Of a DNA stretch of 64,000 nt, positions 30,404 through 39,004 are shown piece by piece. Positions within the stretch are counted from its first letter, which is position 1, and the number at the start of each line of letters is the position of its first letter. The position numbers were made by a program, and so were the translations under genes. The notes below the pieces were generated by a model, which was not told where the DNA came from, did no database searches, and was given only the letters and a program-made list of their open reading frames with translations. This stretch comes from CAYONP01 sp964405335 (GTDB taxonomy: Bacteria > Armatimonadota > UBA10988), in assembly GCA_964405335.1 (NCBI GenBank), contig CAYONP010000010.1, positions 1 through 64,000 of the forward strand, written 5' to 3'.

Positions 30404-33325
30404 GGCGGCCGCCTCGGCCACCACGGCGCGCCACTCGCGCGACCGCCCGGCGGCCAGGCAGCGCTCCAGCTCGTCACGTCCCAGGCGCTCGGCCAGCCGG
30501 GTCAGGTGCGCATCGGCCAGGGCCTGGTCGAAGGCGGTTCGCGGCAGCGGCAGCGCCTCGCGCTGCGCCTCGGCCGCACCGAACCAGGCGGCCGACTCCT
30601 CGCCGGCGTCGGTCCGCGCCAGCAACTCCAGACAGGCGACGGCGCCGGGCAGGTCGTCCATCGCCTGACGGACCGCCAGCGCGCCGACGGCCAGTCGCCG
30701 CGCGTCGCCGGTCTGGCCGGCGGCCAGGGCCAGCTCGCCCAGCCCGCGCAGGGCGCCGGCGCCGATGTTGCGGTCCTCGGTCTGGTGCGCCAGAGCCAGC
30801 GCGCCGTGGTAATGCTCGCACGCCGTCTCGGCCTCGCCCTGCTCGCGCGCCAGGTCGCCCAGGTTCAGGTGCGCCGTGGCCTGCCCCCGCGCATCGCCGA
30901 TAGCGCGCTGGATCGTCTGCGCGCGGAGGTACTGCTCGCGCGCCGGCAGGTAGTCGCCGCGGGCGGCGGCCAGGTCGCCCAGGTTGCTCAGCGTCAGCGC
31001 CTCGCCCTGGCGATTGCCAATCGCTCGATGCACCGCCAGGCTCTCTCGGTAGCAGGCCTCGGCGGCGGCGTAATCGCCCGTTTCGCGCGCCACCACGCCG
31101 AGGTTGTTGAGTGTCACCGCCACGCCGCGCTGGTCGTTGATGTCGCGGCGGATCGCCAGGCTGCGGCCGTAGCACTGCCGCGCCTCGGCCGACTCGCCGC
31201 GCGCCTGGGCCACCGCGCCCAGGTCGTTCAGCGCCGCGGCCATGCCGGGCCGGTCGTCGAGTTGCCGCCGAATAGCGTAACTCTCGTCGAGCAGCTCGCG
31301 CGCGCCGGCGTAGTCGCCGCGCAGGTAGGCAATCGCGCCGAGGCTGTTCAGCGAGCCGGCCGTGCCGCGCCGGTCGCCCAGCTCGCGGCGCAGGGCCAGG
31401 CTCTCGGTGAGGTAACCGGCGGCCTGGTCGCGCTCGCCCATCGCCGCGGCGACCGAGGCCAGGTTGCTCAGCGAGGCAGCGATGCCCCAGCGATCCGCCA
31501 GCTCGCGGCGGATGGCCAGGCTGGCCTCAAGGAAGTTCCGCGCCGCGACATACTCGCCACGCGACCAGTCGACCTTGCCCAGCTCGTTGAGCGCATGGGC
31601 CGCGCCGCGGCGGTCGCCCAGCGCGGCGCTGAGTTCCAGGGCGGCCGCCAGGCGGCGCTCGGCGACCGGGTAGTCGCCCTGGCGCAAGGCCAGGTGACCG
31701 GCCCAGCCGAGCGCCTTGGCGCGCAGCGCCTCGGGCAGCTCGTGTTCGGCGGCCAGACCTGCCTCGAACGCGGCGCTGGCCTCGATCCAGCGGCCGCGGA
31801 CGAGCCAGTAGCGCCAGAGCGAGCCGGCCAGAGCCAGCGCCCGCTCGCGGTCGGCCTGCTGCGCCCAGGCCAGCGCGGCGCGCAGGTTGTCGTCGTCGCG
31901 GTCGAGGGCGAGCAGCGTCGCATCGGCCTCGCCCTCGTGCTCGAGCCGCCGCGCCGCCTCGTCGGCCAGGGCGCGGTAGTGCTCGTAATGCCGTCGGTGC
32001 AGCCCCTCGTCGTCGCGTTCGGCCAGCCGCGCCGCAGCATACTCGCGCAGCGTCTCGAGCAGCCGGTAGCGGACCTCCGCGCCGGCGCCGTCAACCACCA
32101 GCAGCGAGTGGTCGCGCAGCTCGGCCAGGTAGTCGAGCGCGAACGGCTCAGCGCTCACCGCCTCGGCAGCGGCCAGATCGAAGCTGCCGCGAAACACCGC
32201 CAGGCCGGCGTAGAACCGCTGTACCTCGGGGGGCAGCAGGCGGTAACTCCACTCCACCGCGGCGAGCAGCGTGCGGTGCCGCGGCTCGGTCTCCGGCTGT
32301 TCATCGCATAGCGCCGACAGGCCTGACTCGAGCCCGGCGAGCAGCTCCGCCGCCGGTAGTTCCGCCAAGCGCGCGGCGGCCAGCTCGAGCGCCAACGGGA
32401 TGCCTTCGAGCCGCCGGCAGAGGCCGGCCAGCGCGGCGGCGTCGGCCTCGAGCTCGAGCGGCGCGCCGGCGGCGCGCGCGCGGTCGGCCATCAACTGCAC
32501 GCTCTCGTTGCGCGCCAGAGAGTCGGGGTCGGCCGTCTCGGGCACCGGCAGCGGAGCGAGCAGCAGCTCCTGCTCACCACCGTAACCCAGGCGGCGCCGC
32601 GAAGTGACCAGGCAGCACAGCTCGGGCAACTGTTCGAGGAGCTGCCACACCGTCTCGGCAGCCTCGTCGCCGAGGTGCTCGAAGTTGTCGAACACCAGCC
32701 GGCGCGGCCCGTCGGCCAATCGCTCGATCGCCGCCGCGAGCGGCTCGCCGCCGCTGCTGCCGCCGCCCAGCGCGCGCAGAATCGCCTCGGGAAGCTGCGC
32801 CGCCTCGCTCAGCGCCTGCAGCTCGACCCAGACGACCGGCTCCGCGGCGCTCCGCAGATGCTCGGCGGCCAGGCGCGTCTTGCCGGTGCCGGCGGTGCCG
32901 GTGATGGTGATCAGCCGCGCGCCGGCGGCGACCCACTCGGCCAGCCGCGCCAGTTCGTCGCGGCGGCCGACGAAGCGGCCACGCGCCCGCGGCAGGCCGG
33001 CGGGTTGGGGACGGCGGTGAGCCAGCAGCAGCGCCGTCGCGTTGCCATACTGGATCTGCCCGCCGCGCGCCAGCCGCCGGCCGGCGCCGTCAACCAGCGC
33101 GGCCATGGTCGCGGTGCTCGACGGCTCACCGGTTTCGAGGGCGAACGCGCCGCCGGCGGCAGCCAGCGCCCGGGCGCAGTCATAGGCGGCGCCGGCGGTG
33201 ACGAACACGGCGGCATGGGGCACCCCGGCGGGCCGGCCGCCGAACCGGGCCAACTCGCCGTCCGGCAGCGGCCGGTCGGCGACCAGCACGGTCACCACGC
33301 CGCGCGTCTCGCAGGTGGCGGTCAT
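30389..33325 (-). CDS. NB-ARC/TPR regulator without DNA-binding domain
   Basis: Protein of 978 residues, paralogous to the convergent regulator at 26477 but lacking the winged helix and activation domain. Residues about 8-95 look like an even more eroded cyclase homology segment (GVVTVLVAD, FALETGEPS, GRRLARGGQIQYGNATALLLAH). The ATPase has Walker A at about 142-150 (GTAGTGKT) and LVFDNFEHL as Walker B, with the NB-ARC sensor LVTSRRRLGYGGEQELLLAPLP. About nine TPR repeats (NNLGVVARETGDYAAAEACYRESLAVHRAIG) follow between about 560 and 890. Its ATG overlaps the stop of the upstream sigma factor (ATGA at 33322-33325), so the two are translationally coupled and may act together, for example as a sigma factor and its ATP-dependent partner. 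Confidence 0.82.
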   Translation of the reverse strand: MTATCETRGVVTVLVADRPLPDGELARFGGRPAGVPHAAVFVTAGAAYDCARALAAAGGAFALETGEPSSTATMAALVDGAGRRLARGGQIQYGNATALLLAHRRPQPAGLPRARGRFVGRRDELARLAEWVAAGARLITITGTAGTGKTRLAAEHLRSAAEPVVWVELQALSEAAQLPEAILRALGGGSSGGEPLAAAIERLADGPRRLVFDNFEHLGDEAAETVWQLLEQLPELCCLVTSRRRLGYGGEQELLLAPLPVPETADPDSLARNESVQLMADRARAAGAPLELEADAAALAGLCRRLEGIPLALELAAARLAELPAAELLAGLESGLSALCDEQPETEPRHRTLLAAVEWSYRLLPPEVQRFYAGLAVFRGSFDLAAAEAVSAEPFALDYLAELRDHSLLVVDGAGAEVRYRLLETLREYAAARLAERDDEGLHRRHYEHYRALADEAARRLEHEGEADATLLALDRDDDNLRAALAWAQQADRERALALAGSLWRYWLVRGRWIEASAAFEAGLAAEHELPEALRAKALGWAGHLALRQGDYPVAERRLAAALELSAALGDRRGAAHALNELGKVDWSRGEYVAARNFLEASLAIRRELADRWGIAASLSNLASVAAAMGERDQAAGYLTESLALRRELGDRRGTAGSLNSLGAIAYLRGDYAGARELLDESYAIRRQLDDRPGMAAALNDLGAVAQARGESAEARQCYGRSLAIRRDINDQRGVAVTLNNLGVVARETGDYAAAEACYRESLAVHRAIGNRQGEALTLSNLGDLAAARGDYLPAREQYLRAQTIQRAIGDARGQATAHLNLGDLAREQGEAETACEHYHGALALAHQTEDRNIGAGALRGLGELALAAGQTGDARRLAVGALAVRQAMDDLPGAVACLELLARTDAGEESAAWFGAAEAQREALPLPRTAFDQALADAHLTRLAERLGRDELERCLAAGRSREWRAVVAEAAASVAG

Positions 33326-34065
33326 GCAATCCTCAGTTCGGTTGCCGGCAGGCCGCGCCGCAGCCGGCGCAGCGCGGCTTCTTCCAAAGTCTGCACCCGC
33401 GGGCGCGAGAGCCGCAGGCGTCGCGCCACGGCGTCGATGCCCTCGGCCGGCGTGTCGCCGAGGCCGTAGCGCAGGCGCACCACCTGGGCCTCAAGCGCCG
33501 GCAGCCGGTCCAGCGCGTGGCCGACCAGCTCGGCCGCCGCCGCCCGCAGCGAAGCCGCCTCGGGCGACTCGTGGTCGGCGTCGGGCAGTTGGTCGGCCAG
33601 GCTCTCGTCGCTGTCGTCCCAGGCGGCGCTGTCGAGCGAGACGGGCTCGAGCGGCAGCTCCCCGGACCCGGCCGCTTGGCCGAGATGCCGTTCGACCTCG
33701 GCGAGGTCCGGCTCGCGACCGAGTTGCTGAGCCAGGTACTCGACCGCCTCGGACACCCGGCGCGCATCGCGCAGCACCGGCGCCGGGATGCGGATGGCCG
33801 AGCGCAAGCCGGGCAGCGCGTCACAGATGGCCTGCTTGATGCACAGCGCGGCAAAGGTGCCGAACTGCGTGCCGCGCCGCCAGTCGAACCGGTCGACCGC
33901 CTCGATCAACCCGATGGTGCCCTCCTGGATCAGGTCGGCCAGGGCCACGCCGCGGCCGGCATACCGCCGGGCGAGGGCGACCACCAACCGCGAGTTGGCG
34001 GCGATCATTTGTTCTCGCGAGCGGTCGACGGTCTCGCTCTCGTGCCACAGGGCGGTGTTCGACAT
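33322..34065 (-). CDS. RNA polymerase sigma-70 family factor (small, group 2/3-like)
   Basis: Sigma factor of 247 residues. Region 2 is clear (NSRLVVALARRYAGRGVALADLIQEGTIGLIEAVDRF, with RRGTQFGTFAALCIKQAICDAL where primary factors have WWIRQAI), region 3 reads IRIPAPVLRDARRVSEAVEYL with GREPDLAEVERHL, and region 4 LPALEAQVVRLRYGLGD with the recognition helix LSRPRVQTLEEAALRRLRRGL. It lacks regions 1.1 and most of 1.2. An acidic insert (DDSDESLADQLPDADHESPEA) separates regions 3 and 4. GGAG is six bases before the chosen ATG. Coupled to the NB-ARC/TPR gene downstream. Promoter specificity is unknown; the departures in regions 2.4 and 4.2 suggest it is not the housekeeping factor. Confidence 0.87.
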   Translation of the reverse strand: MSNTALWHESETVDRSREQMIAANSRLVVALARRYAGRGVALADLIQEGTIGLIEAVDRFDWRRGTQFGTFAALCIKQAICDALPGLRSAIRIPAPVLRDARRVSEAVEYLAQQLGREPDLAEVERHLGQAAGSGELPLEPVSLDSAAWDDSDESLADQLPDADHESPEAASLRAAAAELVGHALDRLPALEAQVVRLRYGLGDTPAEGIDAVARRLRLSRPRVQTLEEAALRRLRRGLPATELRIA

Positions 34066-34104
34066 GGTATGCTCCGCGCCGTGTCGTCGGGTCGCCTGCC
34101 GGTC

Positions 34105-34134
34105 GGGGTGCGCCGGAGCGGGCCGGCGCACCCC
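34105..34134 (-). terminator. 12-bp hairpin downstream of the first matrixin-like gene
   Basis: Bases 34105-34116 pair with 34123-34134 around a 6-base loop, 13 bases after the stop codon at 34148. G+C-rich and without a T-run, but its position suggests a terminator isolating the lipoprotein gene from the sigma-factor operon. Confidence 0.55.
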
Positions 34135-34147
34135 GCCGGGCCACGGG

Positions 34148-34957
34148 TCAGCGGGCGATCGACTCGCGGACACCCGCGATGTCGCCGGGGGTGAGGGTCT
34201 GCATCTTGAGCACCCCGGGGGAGCAGTAGTGGCACATCGTGGCGTCGTATTCGTCGCCGTTCGAGTCGTCGTAATCCGACGCGACGTGGCCGAGGGCGAG
34301 CACGTGACCGAGCGTGTTGGTCACCGCCGCCTGGAGGTCATAGGCGTCGCGCGGGATGCCGAGCCGATCCTCACCCGGCACGATGGGCAGGTTGATGGAC
34401 CAGGAGACGCGGCTGCTGAGCAGGATGTCGGCCTCGACGATGCGACCGTTGACATAGTAGACGAAGGTCGCGGCGACGATCTCGGGATCGAGCCCGTAGT
34501 CGCGCGGGTTGCCCCAGCCGATCAGGTTGGTGCCGTCGTACTGGGCCTTGAACCCGCGCAGCGCGGCGCCGGTGGCGAACAGGCCCGAGTCGCCCGCCGC
34601 GCTCTCCCAGGCGGAGACCGAGCGGCCGATGGTCAACAGCGTGTCGACCCGCAGCAGCGCCGGGACGCTCAGGATAGCGTAGTCCATGCGCATCGTGCGC
34701 GCCGGCCGGAGCAGGTCGAGCAGCGCGAACGCCTGGTTCGTGTTCGTGTCGGCGCTGGTGCCCGAACGCGAGCGGCTGTCCCACGACTCCATGGTGTAGA
34801 CCTGCGACTGCGGGCGGGTTTCGGTGTCCGAACCGCGCAGGCGGCCGTCGTCGGGCAGGCTGGCGACCTGGTCGCCGCCGCCACTGCCGCAGGCGGACAA
34901 CAAGCCGGCGGCAATCAGCATCGAGACACTCAAAGCGGAACGGAGTCGGCGCTGCAT
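34148..34957 (-). CDS. Matrixin-like lipoprotein with altered zinc motif
   Basis: Exported lipoprotein of 269 residues. GGGAG precedes the ATG; the signal ends with lipobox LLSAC (Cys23). The C-terminal half follows the matrixin/metzincin plan: RIVEADILLSSRVSW (zinc-domain strand), a helix at 214-224, and ATM (Met241) as the Met-turn. The zinc helix should read HExxHxxGxxH but reads NTLGHVLALGH: first His to Asn, catalytic Glu to Thr and Gly to Ala. Only His218 and His224 remain. It may be a non-catalytic binding protein or use other ligands. The N-terminal domain (LRGSDTETRPQSQVYTMESWD) is shared with the tandem paralogue at 35082. Monocistronic, with its own hairpin downstream. Confidence 0.68.
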   Translation of the reverse strand: MQRRLRSALSVSMLIAAGLLSACGSGGGDQVASLPDDGRLRGSDTETRPQSQVYTMESWDSRSRSGTSADTNTNQAFALLDLLRPARTMRMDYAILSVPALLRVDTLLTIGRSVSAWESAAGDSGLFATGAALRGFKAQYDGTNLIGWGNPRDYGLDPEIVAATFVYYVNGRIVEADILLSSRVSWSINLPIVPGEDRLGIPRDAYDLQAAVTNTLGHVLALGHVASDYDDSNGDEYDATMCHYCSPGVLKMQTLTPGDIAGVRESIAR

Positions 34958-35016
34958 CGTGCTCTCCCGGTCAGTCGTGCGAGTCATGCCTGTCGCTCAC
35001 CCGTCTGGCGTGCAAG

Positions 35017-35039
35017 TCGGGGACCCATTCCGTCCCCGA
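35017..35039 (-). terminator. Hairpin downstream of the second matrixin-like gene
   Basis: TCGGGGAC (35017-35024) pairs with GTCCCCGA (35032-35039) around a 7-base loop, 43 bases after the stop at 35082. No T-run. Confidence 0.45.
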
Positions 35040-35081
35040 GACGGCCTCTACCCTCGAAATGAACCGTTTGGACTACGCCGC

Positions 35082-35882
35082 TCAGCGGCTGGTCACCGCG
35101 CGGATCCCGGCCACGTCGCCGGGCGTCAAGGTCTGCTGCCGCAACGCGCCGGGGGCGACGTAGCGGCACATCGTGGCGTCGTGCTCGTCGCCGTTCTGGT
35201 CGTCGCCGTCCGAGGTGACATGGTCGAGCCCCAGCACGTGGCCGAACTCGTTGGTCACCAGCGCCTGCACATCGTAGGCGTAGCGCGGCACACCGAGCCG
35301 AGCCTCGCCCGGCTTGATCGGCGGATTGACCGACCAGTCGGCCCGACTGCTGAGCAGCAGGTCGGCCTCGAGCATCGCCCCGTCGCGGTAGTAGATGAAC
35401 GCCGCCGCGACCACGTTGGGGGCGAGCCCATAGTCGGCCGGATCGCCGCAGCCGAGCTGATTGACCCCGTCGTACTCGACGGCGAAGCGGCCGGCGTACG
35501 GGCGCAGGGAAATCAGGTTGGGCACCGACGAGGCGACCTGCCAGGCCGCCGCCGCCCGCGCCACGGCGGGCATCACCGCGCCCCGCAGGCCGACCGGGAT
35601 GCTCGCCACCGCGCAGTCCACCTGCACCGTGCGACCGGCCGGCGTCAGGTCGAGCAGCCGGTAGGTCTGGTTGGTGTTGGTGTCCGCGGTGTAGTCGGCC
35701 CGGGTGGTGTCCCACGCCTCCATGGTCATGACCATGCGCATCGGCTTCGCCTCGGTGTCGCTGCCGCGCAGCCGCGAGGTGTCGGCCATGCTCACCTCGC
35801 TCCCGTCGCCGCAGGCGATCAACAGGTAGGTCGTCGTCATCGCCGCGACAATCGCGGCTCGGTACCGCACTCGGTGCATCAT
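35082..35882 (-). CDS. Matrixin-like lipoprotein, tandem paralogue
   Basis: Exported lipoprotein of 266 residues, paralogous to the gene at 34148 throughout (RLRGSDTEAKPMRMVMTMEA, DTNTNQTYRLLDL, EADLLLSSRADWSVNPPIKPGEARLG). Two ATGs are adjacent; GGGGAG is seven bases before the first. Lipobox LLIAC gives Cys24. The zinc helix reads NEFGHVLGLDH (211-221): only the first His is replaced, by Asn, while the catalytic Glu212, His215, His221 and the central Gly are kept; Met238 is the Met-turn. This copy therefore keeps more of a metzincin site than its neighbour. Activity is uncertain, since an Asn ligand at that place is not usual for the family. Confidence 0.68.
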   Translation of the reverse strand: MMHRVRYRAAIVAAMTTTYLLIACGDGSEVSMADTSRLRGSDTEAKPMRMVMTMEAWDTTRADYTADTNTNQTYRLLDLTPAGRTVQVDCAVASIPVGLRGAVMPAVARAAAAWQVASSVPNLISLRPYAGRFAVEYDGVNQLGCGDPADYGLAPNVVAAAFIYYRDGAMLEADLLLSSRADWSVNPPIKPGEARLGVPRYAYDVQALVTNEFGHVLGLDHVTSDGDDQNGDEHDATMCRYVAPGALRQQTLTPGDVAGIRAVTSR

Positions 35883-35981
35883 CAGTCCGCTCCCCTGCGC
35901 TTTCGCACCTGCCACGGCGGGTTCGTGCCAGCCGGGTCCGTTCACTCGCCGGCGACCGGCCGAGGCGGCCGGCGCTGGTCC

Positions 35982-37109
35982 TCATGGCTGGGCATACCGC
36001 ATCGCCGGCCGGCGCGGGATGAACGCGTCGTGTGGGCGATGTTGCGGCGCTGCAAATGACCCACCGTCGGGGTCGTCACGCGTGGCCCAGACCGCCCCGC
36101 TGCGCAGCGCCGCCGCGCCGTCGGCGTCGCCCAGAGCGACCAGGGCCTCGGCCGCGGCGTAGCGGACGTAGACCACCGGGTCGTTCAGCCGGCCGCGCAG
36201 CGCGGCGGTCGCCATGCGCCCGCCGAGCCGGCCGAGCTGCCGCGCCACGGCGTGCCGCACGTCGGCGAGCGGGTCGGTCAGCAGGCCGGCCAGAACTCCC
36301 ACCGCGCGCGGGCCGCCGAGCCGGCCGAGGGCGTCGATGCACTCGAGGCGCACCGCCGGGTCGGCGTGCAGGGCGGCGTCGATGGCCAGCTCGGCCACCG
36401 CGGCCTCGTCGGCGGCGGGCAGCGGCAGCGCGATGCTCACCGTGGTGCCCACGCCGAGCTCGCTGTCGACCCGCACGGTGCCGCCGTGAGCCTCGACAAT
36501 CGAGCTGACGATGATGGTCCCGAAGCCGGTGCCGTTGGCCTTGCCGTGGGTGAAAAAGGGCTCGAACATCCGCGCCGCGACGTCGGGGCTCATGCCGCAG
36601 CCGTCGTCCTCGACGCGGATGACTAGCTCGCCCGCCTCGACCTGCGCGCGGAGGGTGATCCGCCCGCCGTTGCCGACGGCGTCGCGGGCGTTGGCGATCA
36701 GGTTGTCCAGCACCCGCCGCAGCTTGGCCGCGTCGAACTCAGCGCTGACGCAGTCGGCGACCAGCACCAGGTCGATCCCGCGGACGGCCAGCGCCGCCGA
36801 GTGGCTGGCGACAATCGACTGCAGGAAGTCGCCCAGCTCGTGCCGCTCGGTCTCCAGCGTGGCGGTGCCGCCGCGGGCGAAGAGCAGCAGGTCCTGCATC
36901 ATCGCGACCATCTGGTCGCAGGTCTCGAGGATCATGCCGGTGTACTCTTCGGACTCCGGCGCGGTCATCTCGATCAGCTCGGCGGCGCCCCGGACGACCG
37001 CCAGTGAGTTGCGCACGTCGTGGATGACGCCACTGGTCATCTGACCGACCAGGGCCAGCCGCTCCCGGGCCTCGCCCTCGCTCGTCGCACTCATCGTCTG
37101 CGTCGTCAT
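35982..37109 (-). CDS. Soluble histidine kinase with C-terminal HEAT-like repeats
   Basis: Cytosolic sensor kinase of 375 residues. It starts almost directly at the dimerisation helix (LVGQMTSGVIHDVRNSLAVV, phospho-acceptor His30), then the ATPase domain with N box LDNLIANARDAV, G1 VEDDGCGM, F box FEPFFTHGKANGTGFG and G2 GGTVRVDSELGVGTTVSIAL. From about residue 245 to 345 there are three or four HEAT-like repeats (DPAVRLECIDALGRLGGPRAVGVL, DPLADVRHAVARQLGRLGG, DPVVYVRYAAAEALVALGD). No membrane segment, PAS or HAMP domain is seen, so signals probably arrive through the HEAT part. GGAG precedes the ATG. It follows pstS-pstC-pstA on the same strand, 96 bases after pstA, behind a 7-4-7 direct repeat. 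No partner response regulator is adjacent. Confidence 0.82.
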   Translation of the reverse strand: MTTQTMSATSEGEARERLALVGQMTSGVIHDVRNSLAVVRGAAELIEMTAPESEEYTGMILETCDQMVAMMQDLLLFARGGTATLETERHELGDFLQSIVASHSAALAVRGIDLVLVADCVSAEFDAAKLRRVLDNLIANARDAVGNGGRITLRAQVEAGELVIRVEDDGCGMSPDVAARMFEPFFTHGKANGTGFGTIIVSSIVEAHGGTVRVDSELGVGTTVSIALPLPAADEAAVAELAIDAALHADPAVRLECIDALGRLGGPRAVGVLAGLLTDPLADVRHAVARQLGRLGGRMATAALRGRLNDPVVYVRYAAAEALVALGDADGAAALRSGAVWATRDDPDGGSFAAPQHRPHDAFIPRRPAMRYAQP

Positions 37110-37159
37110 GTTGGCTCTCCGCCGCTTGCCTGCGGCCGACAATGGAGAGGTCCGAGACG

Positions 37160-37177
37160 ACTCTTACACAACTCTTA
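37160..37177 (-). promoter_or_regulatory. 7-4-7 direct repeat upstream of the histidine kinase
   Basis: ACTCTTA CACA ACTCTTA on the plus strand (37160-37166 and 37171-37177), i.e. TAAGAGT twice with an 11-base period on the minus strand, 51 bases before the kinase ATG. OmpR/PhoB-type regulators bind repeats of this geometry. The half-site differs from that in front of pstS. Confidence 0.5.
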
Positions 37178-37205
37178 AACGCGCTCTGGGGGCGGGATGG
37201 CGAGC

Positions 37206-38075
37206 CTACCAGCGCAGGTTCCGTTCGGCCCGGTGGCGTAGGTAGACGGCCACGCCGTTCATCGCCAGGAGCAGGGCGAGGAGCACCAGGATGCCGCTCG
37301 CGGCCAGTTCGTGAAAGCCCTGCTGCGGGCGGCCGGCCCAGTTGTAGACCTGGATCGGCAGCACGCTGAAGGCACTGCCGAGGCCCTTCGGCACGAACGC
37401 CACGTAGGTCAGCGCGCCGAGCATGATCAGCGGTGCCGTCTCGCCCATGGCGCGGCTGAGGGCCAGGATCACCCCCGTCGCGATGCCCGGCGTGCCGGCC
37501 GGCAGGACCACCCGCCAGACGGTCTGCCAGCGCGTCGCGCCGAGCGCCAGGCTGGCGTCGCGCAGCCGCTGTGGCACGGCGCGCAGCGCCTCGCGCGCGG
37601 CGATGATGATCACCGGTAGGATGAGCAGGCTGAGGGTCAGCGCGCCGGCCAGCACGGTGCGGCCGAGGCCGATGCCGCGGACGAAGACGACCAGGCCGAG
37701 GATGCCGTAGACAATCGACGGCACGCCGGCGAGGTTGTTGATGTTCACCTCGATCAGATTGGTCCAGCGGTTGCGCTCGGCCAGCTCCTCGAGGTAGACC
37801 GCCGCGGCGACACCGAGCGGCACGGCGATCATGGCGGTCAGCGACATGACCCAGACGGTGCCCCACAGCGCCGACTTGATCCCCGCCCGCTCGGGGCTGC
37901 GGCTGGGGAAGCTGTCGAGGAACTGCCAGCTCAGCCGCGGCAGGCCCTGGCGGGTCAACTCGATCAGCAGCACGGCGAGGATGATCACCATGCCGACCGC
38001 CGCCGCGCGGCAGACCAGCGCGAAGAGCCGCTCGCGGCGCAGCATCCGTTGCCGGTGGCCGGGGGGTGGGGTCAT
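37206..38075 (-). CDS. pstA: Phosphate ABC transporter permease PstA
   Basis: Inner-membrane permease of 289 residues with about six helices. GTVWVMSLTAMIAVPLGVAAAVYLEEL, NINNLAGVPSIVYGILGL, and the EAA loop REALRAVPQRLRDASLALGATRWQTVWRVVLPA with LSRAMGETAPLIMLGA are the PstA pattern. The stop of pstC and this ATG share one base (TGATG at 38073-38077), so translation is coupled. Together with pstC it forms the channel through which phosphate bound by PstS is imported; the ATPase PstB needed for transport is not encoded in the cluster. Confidence 0.93.
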   Translation of the reverse strand: MTPPPGHRQRMLRRERLFALVCRAAAVGMVIILAVLLIELTRQGLPRLSWQFLDSFPSRSPERAGIKSALWGTVWVMSLTAMIAVPLGVAAAVYLEELAERNRWTNLIEVNINNLAGVPSIVYGILGLVVFVRGIGLGRTVLAGALTLSLLILPVIIIAAREALRAVPQRLRDASLALGATRWQTVWRVVLPAGTPGIATGVILALSRAMGETAPLIMLGALTYVAFVPKGLGSAFSVLPIQVYNWAGRPQQGFHELAASGILVLLALLLAMNGVAVYLRHRAERNLRW

Positions 38076-38986
38076 CAGTAGGCAGCCCGGAACCGCCGCA
38101 CCAGCCAGTTGGCGCACAGGTTGCCGGCGAGGGTGATCAGGAAGAGCAGCAGGCCCACCGCGAAGATGGTCTGGTACTGAACCGATCCGGCCGGCGTGTC
38201 GCCGAGGCTGACCTGGACGATGTAGGCGGTCATCGTCTGGATGCTCTGAAACGGATTGAACGACATGGTCGGCGTCATGCCGGCGGCCAGGGTGACCGCC
38301 ATGGTCTCGCCGACGGCCCGACTGAAGGCCAGCACCACACTGGCCAGCACGCCCGACAGCGCCGAGGGCAGGACAATCTGGAGCGTGACCATCCGTTTGG
38401 TCGCCCCCAGCGCGTGGCCGGCCTGGCGCAGGGCCAGCGGCACGGCGCGAAAGGCGCTGTCGCTGAGCGAGGCGACCATGGGCAGGATCATGATCCCGAC
38501 CACAATGCTCGCGCTGGCGGCGTTGAACACGCCGATGTCGGGGTTGAACCGGCGCATCAGCGGCGTCACCGCGGTGAGCGCGAAGTAGCCATAGACCACG
38601 GTCGGGATGCCGGCCAGGATCTCGAGCACCGGCTTGATCACCGCCCGGAACCGCGAACTGGCGTATTCGCTGAGGTAGATCGCGCTGCCGACGCCGAACG
38701 GCACGGCGATGAGCAGCGCGCCGACGGTGACCAGCAGCGTACCGACGACCAGCGGAAGCACGCCGAAGCTGGTCGGCCGCAGCAGCGGCGCCCAGCGCGT
38801 GCCGAAGAAGAACTCCCGCGGCGAGACATGGGCGAAGAAGCGGAACGACTCGAGCACCAGGATGGCGACGATGCCGATAGTGACGGCGACCGACAGCCAG
38901 GCCGCGGCGCGCAGAGCCCAGACGATCAGCAGTTCGCTGGTGCCCCGTGGTCGCGCCGCGGCATCGTGACTACCGGCCACCGCCAT
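38075..38986 (-). CDS. pstC: Phosphate ABC transporter permease PstC
   Basis: Inner-membrane permease of 303 residues with about six helices. Family marks: GVLPLVVGTLLVTVGALLIAVPFGVGSAIYLSEYAS, EILAGIPTVVYGYFAL, the EAA loop RAVPLALRQAGHALGATKRMVTLQIVLPSALSG, and FSRAVGETMAVTLAAGM. The hydrophilic N-terminus is short. It begins 18 bases after the pstS stop and is coupled to pstA. Partner of PstA in high-affinity phosphate import. Confidence 0.93.
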   Translation of the reverse strand: MAVAGSHDAAARPRGTSELLIVWALRAAAWLSVAVTIGIVAILVLESFRFFAHVSPREFFFGTRWAPLLRPTSFGVLPLVVGTLLVTVGALLIAVPFGVGSAIYLSEYASSRFRAVIKPVLEILAGIPTVVYGYFALTAVTPLMRRFNPDIGVFNAASASIVVGIMILPMVASLSDSAFRAVPLALRQAGHALGATKRMVTLQIVLPSALSGVLASVVLAFSRAVGETMAVTLAAGMTPTMSFNPFQSIQTMTAYIVQVSLGDTPAGSVQYQTIFAVGLLLFLITLAGNLCANWLVRRFRAAY

Positions 38987-39004
38987 CCCCTCGGCCCGCG
39001 AGCC

